Assembly (NCBI GenBank): GCA_009929775.1
Contig: RZZS01000003.1
Location: 1-64,000 of the forward strand
Length of the DNA stretch: 64,000 nt
Source of the DNA: Alphaproteobacteria bacterium
GTDB taxonomy: Bacteria > Pseudomonadota > Alphaproteobacteria > Micavibrionales > Micavibrionaceae
Direction of reading: 5' to 3'
Shown here in pieces: positions 36,218-45,968 of this stretch (position 1 is its first letter; each line of letters starts with the position of its first letter). A program made the position numbers and the translations under genes. The notes beneath the pieces are model-generated. The model was not told the origin of the DNA and did not search any database. It saw only the letters and a list, made by a program, of their open reading frames with translations.

Positions 36218-37513
36218 TCAGTCCACGATCGTGTCGTCGGTCTTTGCGAGGCTCAGCGCCATGTCGTCCATCAGCGCTCCCGTTAAATCCGCGCGGCGAA
36301 GATCGGCTTTTTCGAGGTCGGCGCCGGTGAGGTCTGCGCCCATGAGGATGGCGTCGCGAAGGTCCGCTTCGCGCAAGTCGGCATATCGCAAATCCGCCCC
36401 GCTTAGATTCACGCGTTGCAGGCGTTTCGTGTTGTCGGGGTTTTCAAAAACGAGCGGGGCGAGGTTCGCGCCGCGCAAATCGGTACGGGTGAAACGGGCG
36501 TACTTGAACGAAGAGCCGCGCAAATCGGCGTTTCTTGCGTTGCAATCCCGGAAGTCGCTTCGGTCAAGCTGGGCGCTTTGCAAATGCGCGCCTCTCAGAT
36601 CCTGACTCAGAAAATTCGCACCCACGGCCTTGATCGCAGTTAACGGGTAGCTTTTTAGATTCAATATATCGCGCAGGTCGAAACCGGACAGGTCAAGCTG
36701 ACGTCCGTCGCGCCCGATCGTGCGCACCCAGAGTGTATGCTCCTGAAGCAAATCCTCAAGCGTGTCGCCGAGCTTTTCGATGTTCTCGCCCATCGCTTTT
36801 TCGGTGAGCGCTTTCGCAAGGCTCGCGCCATCGAGTTCGACCCCGTCCATTACCGCGCCTGCGATAATTGAGGCGTCGAGATTGACTTTGGAAAGGTTGC
36901 AGCCCGTAAGGTCGGCGTCGGAGAGGTTCGCGCCGTGGAAGTTGGCTTCTGCGAATTCGCCGTTGTGGATGACGACGCCGGTGAGGTCCGCGTCGCTGAA
37001 GTCGGCATGCGACGCGTGCACCTTCGACAGATTGGTTTGTGCCATACGTGCACCGCGGAAGATGGTTTTCGCGGACTGATCGCCCGGGCGCTTGCGGTCG
37101 ACAATTTCGCCCTTATCGCCGGTCTTCATGATCTTGCCCGAACGCAGGTCCGCAGAAGCCATGTCGGCCCCCTCCAGATTGACACCCGCGCAGAAGGCGC
37201 CCCGAAAGTCGGCCCGGGAGAAGTTGGCGCGCTCGAGGTTCGCATTGCGCATGTCGCACGCGAAGAACGACGTGCCGACGAAAATGCCGTGAGCAAGATC
37301 GGCGTCGACGAGGCGCGAGCCGGTAAAGTCGGCTTGGGAGAGATCTTTTCCCGCGAGCGAAAGGCCTGAAAGATCACGGAATTTCATGATCGCCCGCGCT
37401 CCGCCCTTGACGCCGCGCAGGTAGAGCGTGTGGAGCACGACGACGTCGTTGAGGTCGTCCTGCGTGACGAGGGGGAGTTCGTCGTGCTCGGGGATGTTTT
37501 CTTTTCGGGTCAT
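36218..37513 (-). CDS. Pentapeptide-repeat protein
   Basis: 431 residues. From about residue 45 to the end the sequence is dominated by A(D/N)LXX units, for example ADLREADLRDAILMGADLTG and NANLERANFSRADFRG. They occur in at least three blocks separated by a non-repeat helix region (about 220-265, KALTEKAMGENIEKLGDTLE). Such repeats fold into a right-handed quadrilateral beta helix. No signal peptide; the N-terminus (MTRKENIPEHDELPLVTQDD) is hydrophilic. Function is unknown; some members mimic DNA and inhibit gyrase. It sits between pgi and mutL. Confidence 0.9.
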   Translation of the reverse strand: MTRKENIPEHDELPLVTQDDLNDVVVLHTLYLRGVKGGARAIMKFRDLSGLSLAGKDLSQADFTGSRLVDADLAHGIFVGTSFFACDMRNANLERANFSRADFRGAFCAGVNLEGADMASADLRSGKIMKTGDKGEIVDRKRPGDQSAKTIFRGARMAQTNLSKVHASHADFSDADLTGVVIHNGEFAEANFHGANLSDADLTGCNLSKVNLDASIIAGAVMDGVELDGASLAKALTEKAMGENIEKLGDTLEDLLQEHTLWVRTIGRDGRQLDLSGFDLRDILNLKSYPLTAIKAVGANFLSQDLRGAHLQSAQLDRSDFRDCNARNADLRGSSFKYARFTRTDLRGANLAPLVFENPDNTKRLQRVNLSGADLRYADLREADLRDAILMGADLTGADLEKADLRRADLTGALMDDMALSLAKTDDTIVD

Positions 37514-37561
37514 TTATACGCCGGGACAAGTGGCCATTCGGTGATTATGGCGGCGGCAATG

Positions 37562-37593
37562 AAAAAAGGGAAGGGCCGGACCCTTCCCTTTTT
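37562..37593 (-). terminator. Bidirectional intrinsic terminator after pgi
   Basis: AAAAAGGGAAGGG (37563-37575) and CCCTTCCCTTTTT (37581-37593) form a perfect 13-bp stem around a 5-base loop, with A and T runs on both sides. It ends pgi transcription 19 bp after its stop, so the pentapeptide gene needs its own promoter in the 48 bp that remain. Confidence 0.92.
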
Positions 37594-37611
37594 CGCAATG
37601 CGGCAGATAGA

Positions 37612-39228
37612 CTACTGTTTGATCGCGTCGAGCAGCCCTTGCGTCGAGCTGTCCAAAAGGTCGGATTTGTCCTCGCTCCACGCGGTCAGGACGTTTTTCG
37701 CGAGCACCTTGCCAAGCTCGACGCCCCACTGGTCGTAGGAATTGAGGTTCCAGACGATGCCCTGCACGAAGACCTTGTGCTCGTACAGCGCGATCAGCAT
37801 GCCAAGGCAGTACGGGTCGACGGCGTCGAGCAGGATCGTCGTCGAAGGGCGGTTGCCTTCGAAGCTTTTCTGCGGATTGCCTCCCGCTTCTTCCGTCGTC
37901 CGGCCCTGCATCAGCGCCTGCGGCTGCGCGAGGACGTTGGCCAGCAGCAACTGGTGATGCTGGCCGACCTTGTTCTGCGTTTCGATCGGGGCGATAAAAT
38001 CGCACGGGATCAATGCCGTTCCCTGATGGATGAGCTGGTAAAAGGCGTGCTGGCCATTCGTGCCCGGCTCGCCGAACAGGACGGGGCCGGTTTCGTAATC
38101 GACGCGGCGGCCCGCGCGGTCGACGCTCTTGCCGTTCGATTCCATGTCCATTTGCTGCAGGTAGGCGGTGAAGCGGCTCATATACTGGTCGTAAGGCAGG
38201 ACGGCGTAGCTTTGCGCGTCCCAGAAGTTGCGGTACCAGATGCCGAGCATCGCCATAATCACCGGCATGTTCCGATCCAGCGGTGCGGACCGGAAGTGCG
38301 TGTCCATCGCGTACGCTCCGTCGAGCAGCTTGCGGAAGTTGTCGAAGCCGACCGATATGCAGATCGGCAGGCCGATCGAGCACCACAAAGAGTAACGTCC
38401 GCCGACCCAGTCCTTGAACGGGAACATGTTGTTTTCATCGATCCCGAAGGCCTTGACGCCGTCCCGGTTGGTGGAGACGGCAACGAAATGTTTGGCGACC
38501 GCTTCCGGCTCGCCCGTGCGTTCGAGGAACCAGCCGCGTGCCGTTTCGGCGTTGGCCATGGTTTCCTGTGTCGTGAAGGTCTTCGAGGCGATGACGAACA
38601 GCGTCGTCTCGGGGTTCAGTTTGCGGATCGTTTCGGCAACGTGCGTGCCGTCGACATTCGAAACGAAGTGCATGGAGATCGAGCGGTCGGCGTAAGGCTT
38701 CAGCGCTTCGCAGACCATCAGGGGACCGAGGTCCGAACCGCCGATGCCGATATTGACGACGTCGGTAATTTTTTTGCCCGTGTAACCCGTCCACTCGCCG
38801 CTGCGGACCTTGTCGGAAAACTGCTTCATTTTCGCAAGGCACTCATGGACGTAGGGGATGACGTCCTCTCCGTCGACGACGAGAGTGTCGGTCGCCGGGC
38901 GGCGAAGCGCCGTGTGCAGAACGGCACGGTCCTCGGTCGAGTTAATATGCGCGCCCTCGAACATTTTCTCGCGCCATTCCTCGATCTTGCAGGCTTTGGC
39001 GAGGTTCGCGAGAAGGAGGAGCGTTTCCTCGGTCACGCGGTGCTTCGAATAGTCGAACAGCACGCCGTCGAGTTTCAGATGGTATTTTTCGAACCGCCCG
39101 GGATCCCTGGCGAAAAGATCGCGCATATGGACGTTTTCCATTTTAACGCGATGGTCCGCAAGCTTCTTCCATTCCGGTTTTTCGGTCAGTGTCTGGGCGG
39201 AGAGTTGGACGACATGTTCACTCGACAT
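37612..39228 (-). CDS. pgi: Glucose-6-phosphate isomerase
   Basis: 538 residues from the ATG at 39228. [47 protein letters not shown] and the [15 protein letters not shown] region match Pgi throughout. It interconverts glucose 6-phosphate and fructose 6-phosphate. The start lies inside the last codons of the upstream M16 gene (11-base overlap), suggesting coupling. A terminator follows. Confidence 0.97.
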   Translation of the reverse strand: MSSEHVVQLSAQTLTEKPEWKKLADHRVKMENVHMRDLFARDPGRFEKYHLKLDGVLFDYSKHRVTEETLLLLANLAKACKIEEWREKMFEGAHINSTEDRAVLHTALRRPATDTLVVDGEDVIPYVHECLAKMKQFSDKVRSGEWTGYTGKKITDVVNIGIGGSDLGPLMVCEALKPYADRSISMHFVSNVDGTHVAETIRKLNPETTLFVIASKTFTTQETMANAETARGWFLERTGEPEAVAKHFVAVSTNRDGVKAFGIDENNMFPFKDWVGGRYSLWCSIGLPICISVGFDNFRKLLDGAYAMDTHFRSAPLDRNMPVIMAMLGIWYRNFWDAQSYAVLPYDQYMSRFTAYLQQMDMESNGKSVDRAGRRVDYETGPVLFGEPGTNGQHAFYQLIHQGTALIPCDFIAPIETQNKVGQHHQLLLANVLAQPQALMQGRTTEEAGGNPQKSFEGNRPSTTILLDAVDPYCLGMLIALYEHKVFVQGIVWNLNSYDQWGVELGKVLAKNVLTAWSEDKSDLLDSSTQGLLDAIKQ

Positions 39229-40585
39229 TGGGGAGGGTCTCGACTGTTCGGGTTGGCTCCATGCCTTGCGGCCTGCCAACCATTACCACTGTCAGGGCTT
39301 CGGGGACAAGCAGGTTTTTCGCCACGCGCCGGACGTCGTCGATGGTAACGGATTCGATCATAAGGTCCCGCTTGTCGAGATACCCGATCGGCAGGTTGTC
39401 GAGTTGCATGGACAATACCAGCTCGGCGATTCGGTCGGTCGAGGAGAGCATGAGGGGCATCGAGCCGACGAGGTAGGCTTTTGCCGTTTCGATCTCGGCG
39501 GGGAGGACGGGCTCATCGCGCATTCTTTCCCATTCCTCCCGGATTATGTTCATGACTTCCGGGACGTTCGCGTTCTCAGTCGAGGTCGACAGGCGCACAA
39601 AGTCGGTGTGATCGAAATTGACCATGCCGGTGTAAATTCCGTAGGTCAGCCCTCGCTTTTCCCGTACGCGTTCCATCAGGCGCGACCCGAATCCCGAAGA
39701 TCCAAGGATGAAATTCATCACCGACGCTGCGTAATAATCAGGATGGTCGCGCCCGATTCCGGGCTGGGCGATCTCGATGATTGTCTGCGGGATATCACGT
39801 TCGAAGAGGACAACTCCGCCAGCGTTCTGCACGCGGAGGTCTGGAATGTCCGCAGGCGGCGCGGTCGCAGGAAGATCGCCGAAGGCATCGTCGAGCAGCG
39901 GCGCGAGTTCATCCGCCGTAATGTCGCCGGTTACGGCAACGCGGAGCCGGTCCCTGCTGAGCTGGGTGTTTGCGAATTGCCGCAAATCGTCGGCGGTGAT
40001 CGCGGGCAGCGTGGTCAACGTGCCCCCGCTGTTGAGCGCGTAGGGGTGGCCTTCGAAGGCGACATCGTTGAACAGCCGGGCGGCGAGCCACTCTGGGTCG
40101 GCGAGGGAGCCGCGGATACGGGCGAGATTGGCCTGCTTCATCCGCTCGAGCGGCTCTTCGTCGAAGCGCGGTTGCTCAAGGGCGAGTTCCAGAAGATCGA
40201 ACGCCTTGTCGCGATTTTCCTTCAGCGTTTTGAGCGAACCGGAAAAAGCGTCGCGGCTCGCGCCAAAATGCAGGCTGATCGAGTCGGCGCTGAGCGCGCT
40301 CTGGAACGCCTGACTGTCGAGGTCCCCCGCGCCTTCGTCCATGGTGTTGGAGAGCAGGCGGACAAGCCCCTGTTTGCCCGGGCTTTCCAGCGCGGAACCC
40401 GCGCCCTTGAACGCAAACTCCACGGCAATTACGGGAACGCTTTTATCTTCAACCAGCCATGCGGTGATTCCGCCGGGGCTGGTCACCTCCCGAATGTCGA
40501 GAAACCGGTCGCCTTGCTGCGCGGAAGCTGTCGATGCAGAAAAGGCGAAAACGACGAAAACGACGATCGGTCGAAGGATTCTCAT
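39218..40585 (-). CDS. M16 peptidase family protein, non-catalytic partner
   Basis: 455 residues with a signal peptide (hydrophobic 5-20, cleavage near ASA-QQ). Two M16 domains are present. Where the catalytic HxxEH should be, the sequence reads [16 protein letters not shown], so it cannot bind zinc. The second-domain Arg/Tyr substrate motif ([11 protein letters not shown]) is kept. This is the usual design of paired periplasmic M16 proteins, in which one chain is catalytic and one helps bind substrate. Its start overlaps the catalytic partner (ATGA). Confidence 0.93.
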   Translation of the reverse strand: MRILRPIVVFVVFAFSASTASAQQGDRFLDIREVTSPGGITAWLVEDKSVPVIAVEFAFKGAGSALESPGKQGLVRLLSNTMDEGAGDLDSQAFQSALSADSISLHFGASRDAFSGSLKTLKENRDKAFDLLELALEQPRFDEEPLERMKQANLARIRGSLADPEWLAARLFNDVAFEGHPYALNSGGTLTTLPAITADDLRQFANTQLSRDRLRVAVTGDITADELAPLLDDAFGDLPATAPPADIPDLRVQNAGGVVLFERDIPQTIIEIAQPGIGRDHPDYYAASVMNFILGSSGFGSRLMERVREKRGLTYGIYTGMVNFDHTDFVRLSTSTENANVPEVMNIIREEWERMRDEPVLPAEIETAKAYLVGSMPLMLSSTDRIAELVLSMQLDNLPIGYLDKRDLMIESVTIDDVRRVAKNLLVPEALTVVMVGRPQGMEPTRTVETLPNVE

Positions 40586-41967
40586 TCGGCGGCCTCCAGA
40601 AGGGCAGGGGATTCGTCCACCATTGCCGCCGCCTCGATGGGCAACAGGTATCCGGTGACCTGCGGCGGTCCGTTCTCATCGGGGTTGAGATACTTCGCCG
40701 CCGCGGCATTGACGTGTTCGAGAGAGATCGCGTCGATCATCTGCGGCCAGTTCTCGACATCCTCGAGGCTCGCACCGGTTGTGAGCGCCCGTCCGACGAT
40801 CATCGCGGGACCCGTCAGGCTGTCGCGGGCGTAGACCGCCTTGGCTTTCAGGCGCTCTTTCGCGAGAGCGAGTTCGTCTCTGGTGATCCCGGACCCGGCG
40901 ATCAGGCGCAGTTCCTCTTCGAAAGCCTGTTCGAGTTGCTCGAGCGACACGCCGACCACAGGCGTTGCGTAAAGGCCGATTTCGCCATCGTCCCAGGCAT
41001 CGGAGCGGTAATAGAGGCCCGCCCCGCTTGCGACCTTTTGCTCGACGGCAAGCGTTCGGTAGAGCCGGGTTGTCGGGCCGCCGGAAATCGCCTCCTCGAG
41101 CAGTTGCAGGGCGAGAGACTCCTCCTTGTCCTGACGATAGCCGGGCGCGATCAGGATCCGCTCGAAATAGGGCTGGCGAATCTCCGGATGGCGGAAAACG
41201 ATACGCTTCTCACCGGCCATTTTCGGAACCTGCGTGCGCATCCTTTCCGGCACGCCCACGGGAGGAAGCGCGCCGTAAATCCGCTCGGCGATCGGCTTCA
41301 GTTCTTCCGCCGTAATGTCGCCTGAAACAACAAGAATGGCGTTCGATGGCGAGTACCACTGGCGATGAAACGCATCGGCGATGTCCCAGTTCAGCCTCTC
41401 CATTTCATGCATCCAGCCAATGACCGGCGTGCCGTAAGGGTGGTTCACATAAAGGGCCGCGCGCATCTGTTCGCCGAACAGAGCCCGGGGGTCGTTGTCG
41501 ATGCGCTGGCGGCGCTCTTCGAGAATGACTTTATGTTCGGACGCTACTTCCGCGGGCGGGGGAGAGAGATGAACGATCCGGTCGGCCTCCATCTCCATAA
41601 CCGTGCCGAGATGCTCCTTTGCCACCGTCTGGTAGTAGGCGGTGTAGTCCTGCGCTGTAAAGGCGTTGTCGTTGCCGCCCAGTTTCTTTACAGTCTTCGA
41701 AAATTCGCCGGGGGCAAGATTATCCGTGCCCTTGAACATCAGGTGTTCGAGAAAATGCGCGATCCCTGAATAGCCGGGCGGCTCGTCGGCTGCACCGACT
41801 TTAAACCAGACCATGTGGGTGACCACCGGAGCGCGGTGATTCGGAATAACCACAACTTCCATCCCGTTATCGAGCGTAAACGTTTCTGCGCCGAAGACCT
41901 TGTTCTGCGCGTGAACGGCGGGCGCGAAAACCATAAAAGCGAAAATGCACATGAGAACTTTCATCAT
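40582..41967 (-). CDS. M16 zinc peptidase, catalytic partner
   Basis: 461 residues from the ATG at 41967 (MMKVLMCIFAFMVFAPAVHAQ signal peptide). Catalytic H71-F-L-E74-H75 with the downstream glutamate in EHKVILEERRQR form the inverted zinc motif of pitrilysin/MPP-like enzymes. A periplasmic peptidase for short peptides is expected. A TTG at 42003 would extend the N-terminus by 12 residues but spoils the signal. It follows the DUF3035 lipoprotein and precedes its inactive partner. Confidence 0.94.
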   Translation of the reverse strand: MMKVLMCIFAFMVFAPAVHAQNKVFGAETFTLDNGMEVVVIPNHRAPVVTHMVWFKVGAADEPPGYSGIAHFLEHLMFKGTDNLAPGEFSKTVKKLGGNDNAFTAQDYTAYYQTVAKEHLGTVMEMEADRIVHLSPPPAEVASEHKVILEERRQRIDNDPRALFGEQMRAALYVNHPYGTPVIGWMHEMERLNWDIADAFHRQWYSPSNAILVVSGDITAEELKPIAERIYGALPPVGVPERMRTQVPKMAGEKRIVFRHPEIRQPYFERILIAPGYRQDKEESLALQLLEEAISGGPTTRLYRTLAVEQKVASGAGLYYRSDAWDDGEIGLYATPVVGVSLEQLEQAFEEELRLIAGSGITRDELALAKERLKAKAVYARDSLTGPAMIVGRALTTGASLEDVENWPQMIDAISLEHVNAAAAKYLNPDENGPPQVTGYLLPIEAAAMVDESPALLEAAE

Positions 41968-42020
41968 GCGCAGAAATGTAGTCTTCAGCCGATGTGCGGG
42001 CAAGACTTTAGGAGAACAGT

Positions 42021-42551
42021 TTAGTCTTTGATCGTCGGCGTCTTGCCCTCAGTGACCGGGCGACCGGATTCGAGATTGTTCTTGAGGCGGGCTGCTTCCT
42101 TGGCAGCGTCGACCACGTTTGCGGAAGCGCGTCCGCCGCCGCCGGACCAGTTAAGGAGCTTGTCCGCAACCGACCGTTCGTTTTCAGCCAGTTCGGCAGC
42201 CTCTCGATCCAGTTCGACGCGGACATTGTCAGGAACGTTCCCGGCGCCGGCTTTCCCAAGGATAGCCGCCTCTCCCGCGCTGGTGCCGGATCGTTCTTCC
42301 AGAGCAGTCTGGCCGAAGATTGTCTCCCGGGCTTCGATCTCCGGGCTCTTTTCCTGAGGGCGCAGGACGCCGGGACGCGGGGGCGGGAGCGTCGACAGGT
42401 CCTGCGGCATTTCGAGGGGCGCACGTTTGACGACCGCGAATTCGTCAGGCGAAGTGCGGGCCAGGCCAAGGTTTTCCTTGACACCGGAACAGCCGGTGAG
42501 GACGAGGGCGCTGGCAAGAGGAACGATCAGTGCCGGAATTGCTGTCTTCAT
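42021..42551 (-). CDS. DUF3035 family lipoprotein
   Basis: 176 residues with a lipoprotein signal peptide whose lipobox is LTGC (Cys at about residue 21). The conserved motif SPDEFAVVKRAPLEMPQDLSTLPPPRPG is typical of the DUF3035 family found next to lspA in alphaproteobacteria. Its start overlaps the lspA stop, so the signal peptidase is encoded directly before one of its likely substrates. Function is unknown. Confidence 0.92.
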   Translation of the reverse strand: MKTAIPALIVPLASALVLTGCSGVKENLGLARTSPDEFAVVKRAPLEMPQDLSTLPPPRPGVLRPQEKSPEIEARETIFGQTALEERSGTSAGEAAILGKAGAGNVPDNVRVELDREAAELAENERSVADKLLNWSGGGGRASANVVDAAKEAARLKNNLESGRPVTEGKTPTIKD

Positions 42552-43102
42552 GATTTTTTCCTGTTCGTCTTTGGCTCAAAGAATAGACCATCGACGACCA
42601 GAAGCGCAATCCCGACGGTAATCGCCGAGTCGGCAAGATTGAAAGCCGGCCAGTGATGGCCGAAAGCATGAAAATCGAGAAAATCGGCAACCGCGCCGAA
42701 ACGCAGCCGGTCGATGACATTCCCGACAGCCCCGCCCACGACCAGACCAATCGTGAGCACGGTGATCCAGCGATCGGTGCGGAGCAGCCAGACGATAAAG
42801 ATAACGGAAATGGCAAGCGCAACTGCGACCATAATAACAGGACCAAGTTCCGATTCATTCTGAAACAGACCGAAGCTGATCCCGCGGTTCCAGACCATCA
42901 CCCAGTTGAAGAATGGAAGCACCTCAATGCGCGCGAAAGGAAGAGGTGGTGGTGCGGAGGCAAGCCAGTCGAAAAAACCGTGCGGCGCTCGTTCCACGCC
43001 GCTGGCCGGGTGCAAAATCCGTTCCATGACCGCCCACTTGCTCAATTGATCGGCGACAATCAGCACGAGGGCTAGAGCAATTCCTGCGAGTTGCTTTGGC
43101 AT
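42548..43102 (-). CDS. lspA: Lipoprotein signal peptidase II
   Basis: 184 residues with four membrane segments. The catalytic aspartates are in GGAVGNVIDRLRFGAVADFLD and FNLADSAIT, with the N-terminal ADQLSKW and the NRGISFGLF motif. It cleaves prolipoproteins at the lipid-modified cysteine in the inner membrane. In relatives ileS is usually just upstream; here about 2.9 kb intervenes. Confidence 0.96.
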   Translation of the reverse strand: MPKQLAGIALALVLIVADQLSKWAVMERILHPASGVERAPHGFFDWLASAPPPLPFARIEVLPFFNWVMVWNRGISFGLFQNESELGPVIMVAVALAISVIFIVWLLRTDRWITVLTIGLVVGGAVGNVIDRLRFGAVADFLDFHAFGHHWPAFNLADSAITVGIALLVVDGLFFEPKTNRKKS

Positions 43103-43131
43103 AGGATCAAACGTTCTTCGCTCCGGGTTCT

Positions 43132-43680
43132 TTACGAGGTGTATACGTGACTGACGTCAAAGCCAAGCGTTTCCGCGAGCAGGACTCCCGCCTGGAACTC
43201 CGCGACAAGCGAAAGGATGAAGGCCAGAAGCGCCAGAGCGCCGCTGGTGACCGACGTGCCGCCCTTCCGACGAATGAGTCGGGCGCGGTCTTCCTCGTCC
43301 TTGTCGTTCAGGTTTTTTTCAAAAAACCGGATAATGCGGGAAAGATACAGGCCGTTCGCGCGCGTCCCAGCGTAAAGGAAGAACAAAATATAAATCCATG
43401 AGGGAAGGAGCGTGCCGGAGAAAATTTCGAACAGGATGGCCGGAAAAATGAGTAGCGTAAAGCCTGCGAGCGGCAGGTAGAGCTTGCGGTAGCCGCACCA
43501 GAATGGGAAGGCGAGCAACGCGGGGAAGTTCAGGGATATACTTCTCTGGACGCCTTTGATGCTCTGTTTTTTTTTGTAGGCTCGCAGCCAGGATTCCCGG
43601 TAGGCCAGATGACTTCGACCGACAAAGGCGATCGTGTCCGGATGGTCGACAAAGGCGGGCAGGTCGGTGATCGTTGACAT
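43132..43680 (-). CDS. Small membrane protein, DUF2628-like
   Basis: 182 residues. The hydrophilic N-terminus has the FVGRSHLAYRESWLRAYKKK pattern. Three hydrophobic segments follow (ALLAFPFWCGYRKLYLPLAG / LIFPAILFEIF / SWIYILFFLYAGTRANGLYL), and a fourth lies near the C-terminus (ALALLAFILSLVAEF). The FPFWCGYRKLY...ANGLYL arrangement resembles DUF2628 proteins; the assignment is tentative. It lies 29 bp upstream of lspA on the same strand. Confidence 0.7.
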   Translation of the reverse strand: MSTITDLPAFVDHPDTIAFVGRSHLAYRESWLRAYKKKQSIKGVQRSISLNFPALLAFPFWCGYRKLYLPLAGFTLLIFPAILFEIFSGTLLPSWIYILFFLYAGTRANGLYLSRIIRFFEKNLNDKDEEDRARLIRRKGGTSVTSGALALLAFILSLVAEFQAGVLLAETLGFDVSHVYTS

Positions 43681-43835
43681 GGATTTGCCGATTCAGAAAA
43701 GTGACACTGGAAAAGGTACCATGTCGCTGGTCGCTTCACCAGACGGTAGATTTTTTTTAAACGGGGAGCCTGACTTTCGTCGTCAAAACATGCATAGTAG
43801 CGTCCTGAACCGCCTGCGTTGCAAAGGAAACTTTC

Positions 43836-44804
43836 ATGCTCACCGATTTCTTCTATATCGTTTCCGGCCTCGTTCTGCTCTTTTTTGGCGGGGAGTGGCT
43901 GGTGAAGGGGAGCGTCGGCGTCGCCGTTCGCTTCGGGATTTCCACGTTGCTGGTCTCGCTCGTCATCATCGGATTCGGAACCAGCGCGCCGGAGCTGATC
44001 GTCTCGCTTCAGGCAGCTTTGACGGGATCGCCGGAAATTTCCCTGGGGAACGTGGTGGGATCCAACATCGCGAATATCCTCCTTATCGTTGGATTTGCGG
44101 CGGCCATTTCGCCCATCGCGTCCGGAACACGGGAGATCCGGCGGAATTCGCTGATCGTTATTGTCGCAAGTCTGGCGCTTTGTCTGATTGCCCTGATGAA
44201 CGAACTTGACCGGATCGGCGGGATCCTGATGGTCATGACGCTCGTCGGATACATCGTCTGGTCGTATTTCGACGACAAGAAGGCGACGCCCGAAGAGGTA
44301 AAGGAACTTGTCGAAGCGCGCGCGCATGCCACCGAAGACGTGCCCGAGGCACCGAAACAGCTCTGGCAATCTGTGGCGTTTATCGTTGCCGGGCTTGTCT
44401 TCCTCGCTCTCGGAGCGAACTGGCTGGTTACCGGGGCGACATCCGTCGCTCGCGCTTTCAACATCAGCGAAGCGGTCATCGGCCTGACTCTTGTCGCCAT
44501 AGGCACGTCGCTGCCGGAGCTGGCAACAGCCGTTGTCGCAGCGATGAAAAAACACGCGGACGTGGTTATCGGCAATGTCCTCGGCAGCAACCTGTTCAAT
44601 ATCTTCTTCATTCTCGGTTCGACAGCAATTGTCACGCCGTTGCCGCTCACCGGACGAATCGCCGAGTTCGACGTATGGCTTGCGCTGGTCGTGGCGGTCA
44701 TCCTCTACCCGGTGATCAAATCCGGGCATGTGATCGACCGGCGGGAGGGGGTTGTGCTGCTGATTCTCTATGCCGCCTATATCGCCGCCATGTTTGTTTT
44801 TTAG
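43836..44804 (+). CDS. Calcium/sodium exchanger of the CaCA family (YrbG-like)
   Basis: 322 residues with about ten membrane segments. The two inverted alpha repeats are clear: GFGTSAPELIVSLQAAL...GNVVGSNIANILL and AIGTSLPELATAVVAAM...GNVLGSNLFNIFF, holding the ion-binding Glu, Ser and Asn residues. An inner-membrane cation exchanger is expected. A divergent 155-bp promoter region separates it from the membrane gene upstream. Confidence 0.94.
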   Translation: MLTDFFYIVSGLVLLFFGGEWLVKGSVGVAVRFGISTLLVSLVIIGFGTSAPELIVSLQAALTGSPEISLGNVVGSNIANILLIVGFAAAISPIASGTREIRRNSLIVIVASLALCLIALMNELDRIGGILMVMTLVGYIVWSYFDDKKATPEEVKELVEARAHATEDVPEAPKQLWQSVAFIVAGLVFLALGANWLVTGATSVARAFNISEAVIGLTLVAIGTSLPELATAVVAAMKKHADVVIGNVLGSNLFNIFFILGSTAIVTPLPLTGRIAEFDVWLALVVAVILYPVIKSGHVIDRREGVVLLILYAAYIAAMFVF

Positions 44805-44882
44805 CGGTGAAAAACACACATCAGTATTCTTAACCCATTTTGCGGGATGCGCGTTCTACAATGGGCGGGCCGGGAGATGCTG

Positions 44883-45434
44883 ATGCGTAACGATTACACG
44901 GAAAAAGGACCGGGATGGCTGGCTGCGCCGCTGCCTGAGGACGAGGATCTGCGGCTCCAGACCCTGCGGGATTATGAAGTCCTGGATACGCCGAAGGAGG
45001 AGGCGTTCGATTCGATCGTCTCGCGCGTCGCTGAGCGCTTCAGGGTACCTGTGGTCGCCATATCGCTGATTGACGACTCGCGCCAGTGGTTTAAATCGTG
45101 CCTTGGACTGGACTGCCACGAAACGCCTCGTGAACAGGCCTTTTGCGCGCACGCCCTTCTGGAGGACACGGTGATGATCGTACTTGATGCAAGCGAGGAC
45201 TTTCGGTTCAGGGGCAATCCTCTGGTGACCGGCGAGCCGTTCGTTCGCTTTTACGCCGGAGCCCCGATTGTCGCGCCGAACGGGATGAAGATCGGCGTCC
45301 TTTGTATCATGGATGACAAGCCGCGCGGGGGCTTCTCCTTCAAGGATGCCGCTCTGCTGTGCTCGATGGCTGGCGACGTCGCAGCGGAACTCGAAAGGCG
45401 TCGGCGGTTGGATACGTGTCGCTCTTCTCTATAG
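44883..45434 (+). CDS. Stand-alone GAF domain protein
   Basis: 183 residues from the ATG at 44883, six bases after GGGAG; an earlier ATG at 44877 abuts the same sequence. A short N-terminal region is followed by one GAF domain, with FDSIVSRVAERFRVPVVAISL, WFKSCLGLDCHETPREQAFCAHALL and FYAGAPIVAPNGMKIGVLCIMD. This CxLG...R..AFCAH form is common in GAF modules attached to diguanylate cyclases or kinases, but no output domain follows. Three conserved-type cysteines could sense redox state. Its end overlaps the convergent gene by six bases. Confidence 0.85.
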   Translation: MRNDYTEKGPGWLAAPLPEDEDLRLQTLRDYEVLDTPKEEAFDSIVSRVAERFRVPVVAISLIDDSRQWFKSCLGLDCHETPREQAFCAHALLEDTVMIVLDASEDFRFRGNPLVTGEPFVRFYAGAPIVAPNGMKIGVLCIMDDKPRGGFSFKDAALLCSMAGDVAAELERRRRLDTCRSSL

Positions 45435-45968
45435 GGCTGTGAGTTCGTATTCGCGGAGCACTCTCCAGTTCCGGATTTCACGCGGGTTCGGCAAGCCCTT
45501 CCCGGTATCGAGAATCTGAAGGCGATCGAAACGGTAGTCTTTGAGTTGAACGTCGAGTGAACCGCAAATTTTTTCGCGCTGGTCCGCACCGAGAAACTGG
45601 TAAACGAGGCTGACATGCGGGTCGAGGTGATATCTCGGCACCTCGGGAAGATGGGTCTCGATCTGTTCCTTCCAGCGGAGCAGTTCCGGGGAAAAATGCA
45701 TCTGAACATATAGTGTCTTCTTGAGCGCGGGGCCAGATGCGAGGCTGGCTGACGAGAGAACGACCGGCGACCATTGGCCCGCCAGATCGTCGATAACCGG
45801 CGCCAGCTTGTCGCCGTCGATGTCGCAGGAAAAAAGCGTGACGTGGGGTTCGAAAAACGGGCAGCCGTATTGGTCGCACAGTTCCCGGATAACCGGTGTC
45901 AACATCTCCCGGTCTTCCCCGCAGGGCAGAATCCATACGGATTTATGGGACGCCATCGCGTCGCTCAA
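45429..45968 (-). CDS. 2H phosphoesterase (cyclic phosphodiesterase / 2'-5' RNA ligase-like)
   Basis: 179 residues. Two HxT/S motifs, PHVTLF (His42) and PHVSLVY (His118), define the 2H superfamily. Such enzymes hydrolyse 2',3'-cyclic phosphates or 2'-5' linkages in RNA or nucleotides. The spacing of the motifs suits the cyclic phosphodiesterase branch. It begins inside the ileS stop (ATGA), so it is probably made from the ileS transcript. Confidence 0.88.
   Translation of the reverse strand: MSDAMASHKSVWILPCGEDREMLTPVIRELCDQYGCPFFEPHVTLFSCDIDGDKLAPVIDDLAGQWSPVVLSSASLASGPALKKTLYVQMHFSPELLRWKEQIETHLPEVPRYHLDPHVSLVYQFLGADQREKICGSLDVQLKDYRFDRLQILDTGKGLPNPREIRNWRVLREYELTAL

Noticed and set aside
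40736..42003. Long open frames opposite known genes (for example opposite secY, pflB, pgi, ileS and the M16 genes)
   Set aside because: These are shadows produced by GC-rich codon usage; their translations lack motifs and are rich in Arg/His.
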